From Sphaerulina vaccinii (Eukaryota > Ascomycota > Dothideomycetes > Mycosphaerellales > Mycosphaerellaceae): a stretch of 64,000 nt of DNA. Where the stretch lies: assembly GCA_022570795.1 (NCBI GenBank), contig JAKUDP010000004.1:1302001-1366000 (forward strand), read 5' to 3'. Under the pieces are notes generated by a model, which saw only the letters and a list, made by a program, of their open reading frames with translations, had not been told where the DNA came from and ran no database searches. Positions within the stretch are counted from its first letter, which is position 1. Every line of letters starts with the position of its first letter. Below, in pieces: positions 61,658 through 64,000 of the stretch. A program made the translations under genes and the position numbers.

Positions 61658-63015
61658 ATGTCGTCCGGCCGGCCGGGCGAGAAGGTCGTGCACCAGGACT
61701 ACATTGCGCGCATTCGATATAGCAATGCGCTTCCTCCTCCACCAAACCCGCCGAAACTGCTGGACATCCCAGGAACAGGTCTATCAGGCGGACAATACAC
61801 AAGTGCTGGGTACTCGTCGCGACTTGCGCGAGATCAGCCGCTCAATATCGAGGCAGATGCAGAATTGGGCATGCCCATAGATTTGATTGGTATACCCGGT
61901 ATATTCGAAGGGAAGGAAGAAGGTAAGGCAGCTATATCTACGGAGTATACGCGCACTACTAATATAGCCCAGCAATATCGTTCCGACCCAATGCGAAAGA
62001 GCTCCTACACCCAGCAGACAAGGCGCTTCTGAGACCGCTGGGACAATTGGGCAAAGTAGGCGCATCACAAGGAGCTGTGTCCTTCTTACGAAGAACAGAG
62101 TACAGCTCATCGCAACAGGCCCAGCACTTCTCATCCTCAACGTCGAAAGACCTGTTGCGCATGCGCAATGATAACAAGAGGCGGAAACCATCAATGAACA
62201 AGGATGATCCAATCAACATTATGCGACATATCGTGAAGGGATTCGACATTGCATACCCTCAGGATGCATACAAAGGCGAGGACAGCACAGAAAATCTGCG
62301 TGGAGCACAAGTTACAGACGCTGAGCTCAAAGCGTGGTCACATCCCAAACACCCTACCAATCCAGACTTGAAACTGCTCGATTCATACCCAGTCCTGCCA
62401 GACGCGGACGCCATACCCTCGCTAGGCTTCTACATGGTCATGAAATACGTCTCGAATCCATCTGATATACGGGATACATACGACCAGCGTCTGGATACTG
62501 CACTCATGAGGCCTGTAGCTGATGAGCGCGCGAACGAGGAGTTTGCAGAGAAGCTTCGCGAATGGCAAGAGTCCGACCAGACGAAACCCGAACCGATTCA
62601 AGAGTACAACTACGACTACTATCTTCCGACAGATCGTCAGGCCGTGCATGGTATCAAAAGGAAGCTGGATGTGGACGATGCCGATCGGGACGACGATGCG
62701 CATTACACAGACGACAATGGCGTAGGTGTGCCGTGCTTCAAGTACCAAAGGATACGAACATACGAGACGTATAAGCAAAACGGAGACAGCAAGAACATGT
62801 ATAATGATACGGTGGCCATAGCGCTGCACGACACAGATGGCGAGTCTGGTAGTGCGCGCCTACGAAAGGGAGCATACATCTACCCTATTGTGCAGACGAC
62901 GGCTCTGAGACCGAAGCGGCAAACGGCGCAGAGCCAGTATGGGACGGAACCCAAGGTCGACGAACTCAATGTGGTAATAGGCGATGCAAAGGTCGCAGAA
63001 GTGGCAGAAGAATAG
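61658..63015 (+). CDS. PAF1: RNA polymerase II-associated factor 1 (PAF1 complex subunit)
   Basis: 435 aa in two exons. The ATG at 61658 gives MSSGRPGEKVVHQDYIARIR, the Paf1 N-terminus that contacts its partner subunit. A 50-nt intron (61923-61972) uses the acceptor TAGCCCAG; the nearer TAG acceptor would run into a stop. The join restores KEEAISFRPNAKELLHPADK, continuing ALLRPLGQLGK, the hallmark LHPAD(K/R)ALLRPL. Later conserved parts are VSFLRRTEYSSS, IVKGFDIAYPQDAY, HPTNPDLKLLDSYPVLPD and EYNYDYYLP. The complex assists transcription elongation and histone modification in the nucleus. Confidence 0.92.
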
Positions 63016-63672
63016 GCCTCGAGAGACGAGACAGGAGTCTCATGTGCTGCGGCTAGCGGGAAGTAAGAAGCCAGCTGGCTGCTTGCTTGCATATGAGACA
63101 GTAGTCGACAGTCATGTAGCTATAATCATGCACGCGACAGTGTGTTGTAAACATCACTTGCTCAAGTGACCCTCTGCTGAACACGTCTTGGCTTTGCGGG
63201 CATGATCCTGGTCAGCTCGCGTTAATTGCACACGTCGAGGACTGTTTCTGATGTCCTTTACACTTCCATACGGCAACCACGTCTTCTCGTGTTAGTACAT
63301 TGCACTCACACGTTCCCGAAGTTGATGTTCATCACCATAGAGGGGCCCTGAAGCACACCGACTCCTAGCAGCGCGCTCCATCCCGCTGCTGTGACTGAAT
63401 TGGCGGAGAAGCTCTCAGTTTAGAATAAACTGACTACTGGACGCGACAAACTCCGTGCATCTTTACAACAATTCCTCGCAGTGGGCATCTCTGTGTGGAA
63501 TATCAGCAGATTCGGCGATTCCTACTGCGTACACCAAGCGAATCAACTCAACAACTCAGGCTGAGAGACAGCACGACCTGACCTGACTGGCACTCCGCCT
63601 CTCCCACCTCCGCCTGAGCCTCGAGCTCCACGACCAACACCGACCGCAACTCCTTTGAAGCAAGCAAGGAAG
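63016..63672. other. Intergenic
   Basis: 3' flank of PAF1 and promoter of the last gene. The 80 bases before 63673 are C-rich, as expected of a leader. Nothing else seen. Confidence 0.5.
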
Positions 63673-64000
63673 ATGCCTTGTTTCAAGGGCCTTGCGGTCT
63701 CCATTCACACCACAGACGGCCCCATCGCCGAGCACTCTGTCCAGAAGCAGACTCGCCAATCGCGCATCACCACATACATCCCTGTACCTCCAGCAAAAGT
63801 GCCCACGGGCTCGACATCTGGCAAACCGGAACAATCGACTTTCGCGATCAGTATTACACTTCTCACACCGGGGCTCAATGTGCCTTACTCGACTCCCAAG
63901 CCCACGATCGAGGATCCGTATCCCAGACCGCGAACAGTGGGAGGTCTGCCAGGCGCGACAGGCGAGAGGGGAAAGTACCTTGGAACCATCCCTCCATACG
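63673..64000 (+). CDS. Conserved fungal hypothetical protein, 3' end missing
   Basis: The ATG at 63673 (context AAGATG) opens MPCFKGLAVSIHTTDGPIAE, then SRITTYIPVPPAKVPTG, FAISITLLTPGLNVPYSTPK and GGLPGATGERGKYLGTIPPY, still open at the window edge (109 codons). The beta-rich pattern with ISI, TYIPVP and FAISI strands looks like a folded domain rather than chance. The style recalls a conserved filamentous-ascomycete family of unknown function, but I cannot name it. No signal peptide. Confidence 0.65.
   Translation, partial: MPCFKGLAVSIHTTDGPIAEHSVQKQTRQSRITTYIPVPPAKVPTGSTSGKPEQSTFAISITLLTPGLNVPYSTPKPTIEDPYPRPRTVGGLPGATGERGKYLGTIPPY

Noticed and set aside
1..64000. CRISPR arrays, bacterial operons, ribosomal RNA, LTR retroelements, repeat-induced point mutation
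   Set aside because: No regularly spaced repeats, no rRNA-like sequence, no reverse transcriptase or integrase frames, and no AT-rich CpG-depleted tracts were seen.

Overview
The window is nuclear DNA of a filamentous ascomycete. Genes lie on both strands, most introns are 49-75 nt with GTAAGT/GTATGT-type donors and CTAAC/CTGAC-like branch sites, base composition is balanced, and CpG is not depleted. The gene content (HET proteins, 2EXR 'LPAELRNKIY' proteins, Zn2Cys6 regulators, DUF2458, COX14-like, PAF1, NTE1) suggests a dothideomycete, perhaps a Mycosphaerellales relative. That placement is inference; no marker gene fixes it.

Layout. 0-10 kb: IMP-specific 5'-nucleotidase (5' end cut off), an MFS transporter, a sphingoid-base/diacylglycerol-type lipid kinase, a one-TM acid-phosphatase-like protein, an SDR dehydrogenase and a secreted Thr-rich protein. 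10-15 kb: 3 kb without a recognised gene, then a Rab-type GTPase with a long insert. 15-20 kb: a hypothetical protein and four tandem 2EXR/F-box-like paralogs. 20-24.6 kb: a gene-poor block with three degenerate tandem duplications and a tRNA-like remnant. 24.6-28 kb: DUF2458 and COX14-like genes head to head, then a small hydrophilic protein. 28-32 kb: an intracellular-type DyP peroxidase and a deaminase with a long low-complexity insert. 33-38 kb: two related short Zn2Cys6 proteins and two small membrane/secreted proteins. 38-41.3 kb: OMS1-like methyltransferase and a sarcosine/fructosyl-amino-acid-oxidase-like flavoenzyme, divergent.

41.6-46.2 kb looks like an allorecognition-type locus: a broken HET gene, a small secreted cysteine-poor protein, a 222-bp Tc1/mariner-type MITE with perfect 36-bp terminal inverted repeats and TA duplication, and an intact HET gene. 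47-50 kb: a WW-domain protein and a GNAT acetyltransferase with two disabling lesions.

50-56 kb is a compact aromatic-catabolism module: Zn2Cys6/fungal_trans activator, intradiol ring-cleavage dioxygenase and salicylate-hydroxylase-like monooxygenase. Together these could turn salicylate into catechol and then cis,cis-muconate. 56.6-64 kb returns to conserved genes: NTE1 lysophospholipase and PAF1 head to head, then the start of a conserved hypothetical gene. Exon models were built by hand from splice motifs and reading frame; where many exons join in frame (50165-52789, 52856-53968, 54483-55910, 47158-48356) they are well supported.
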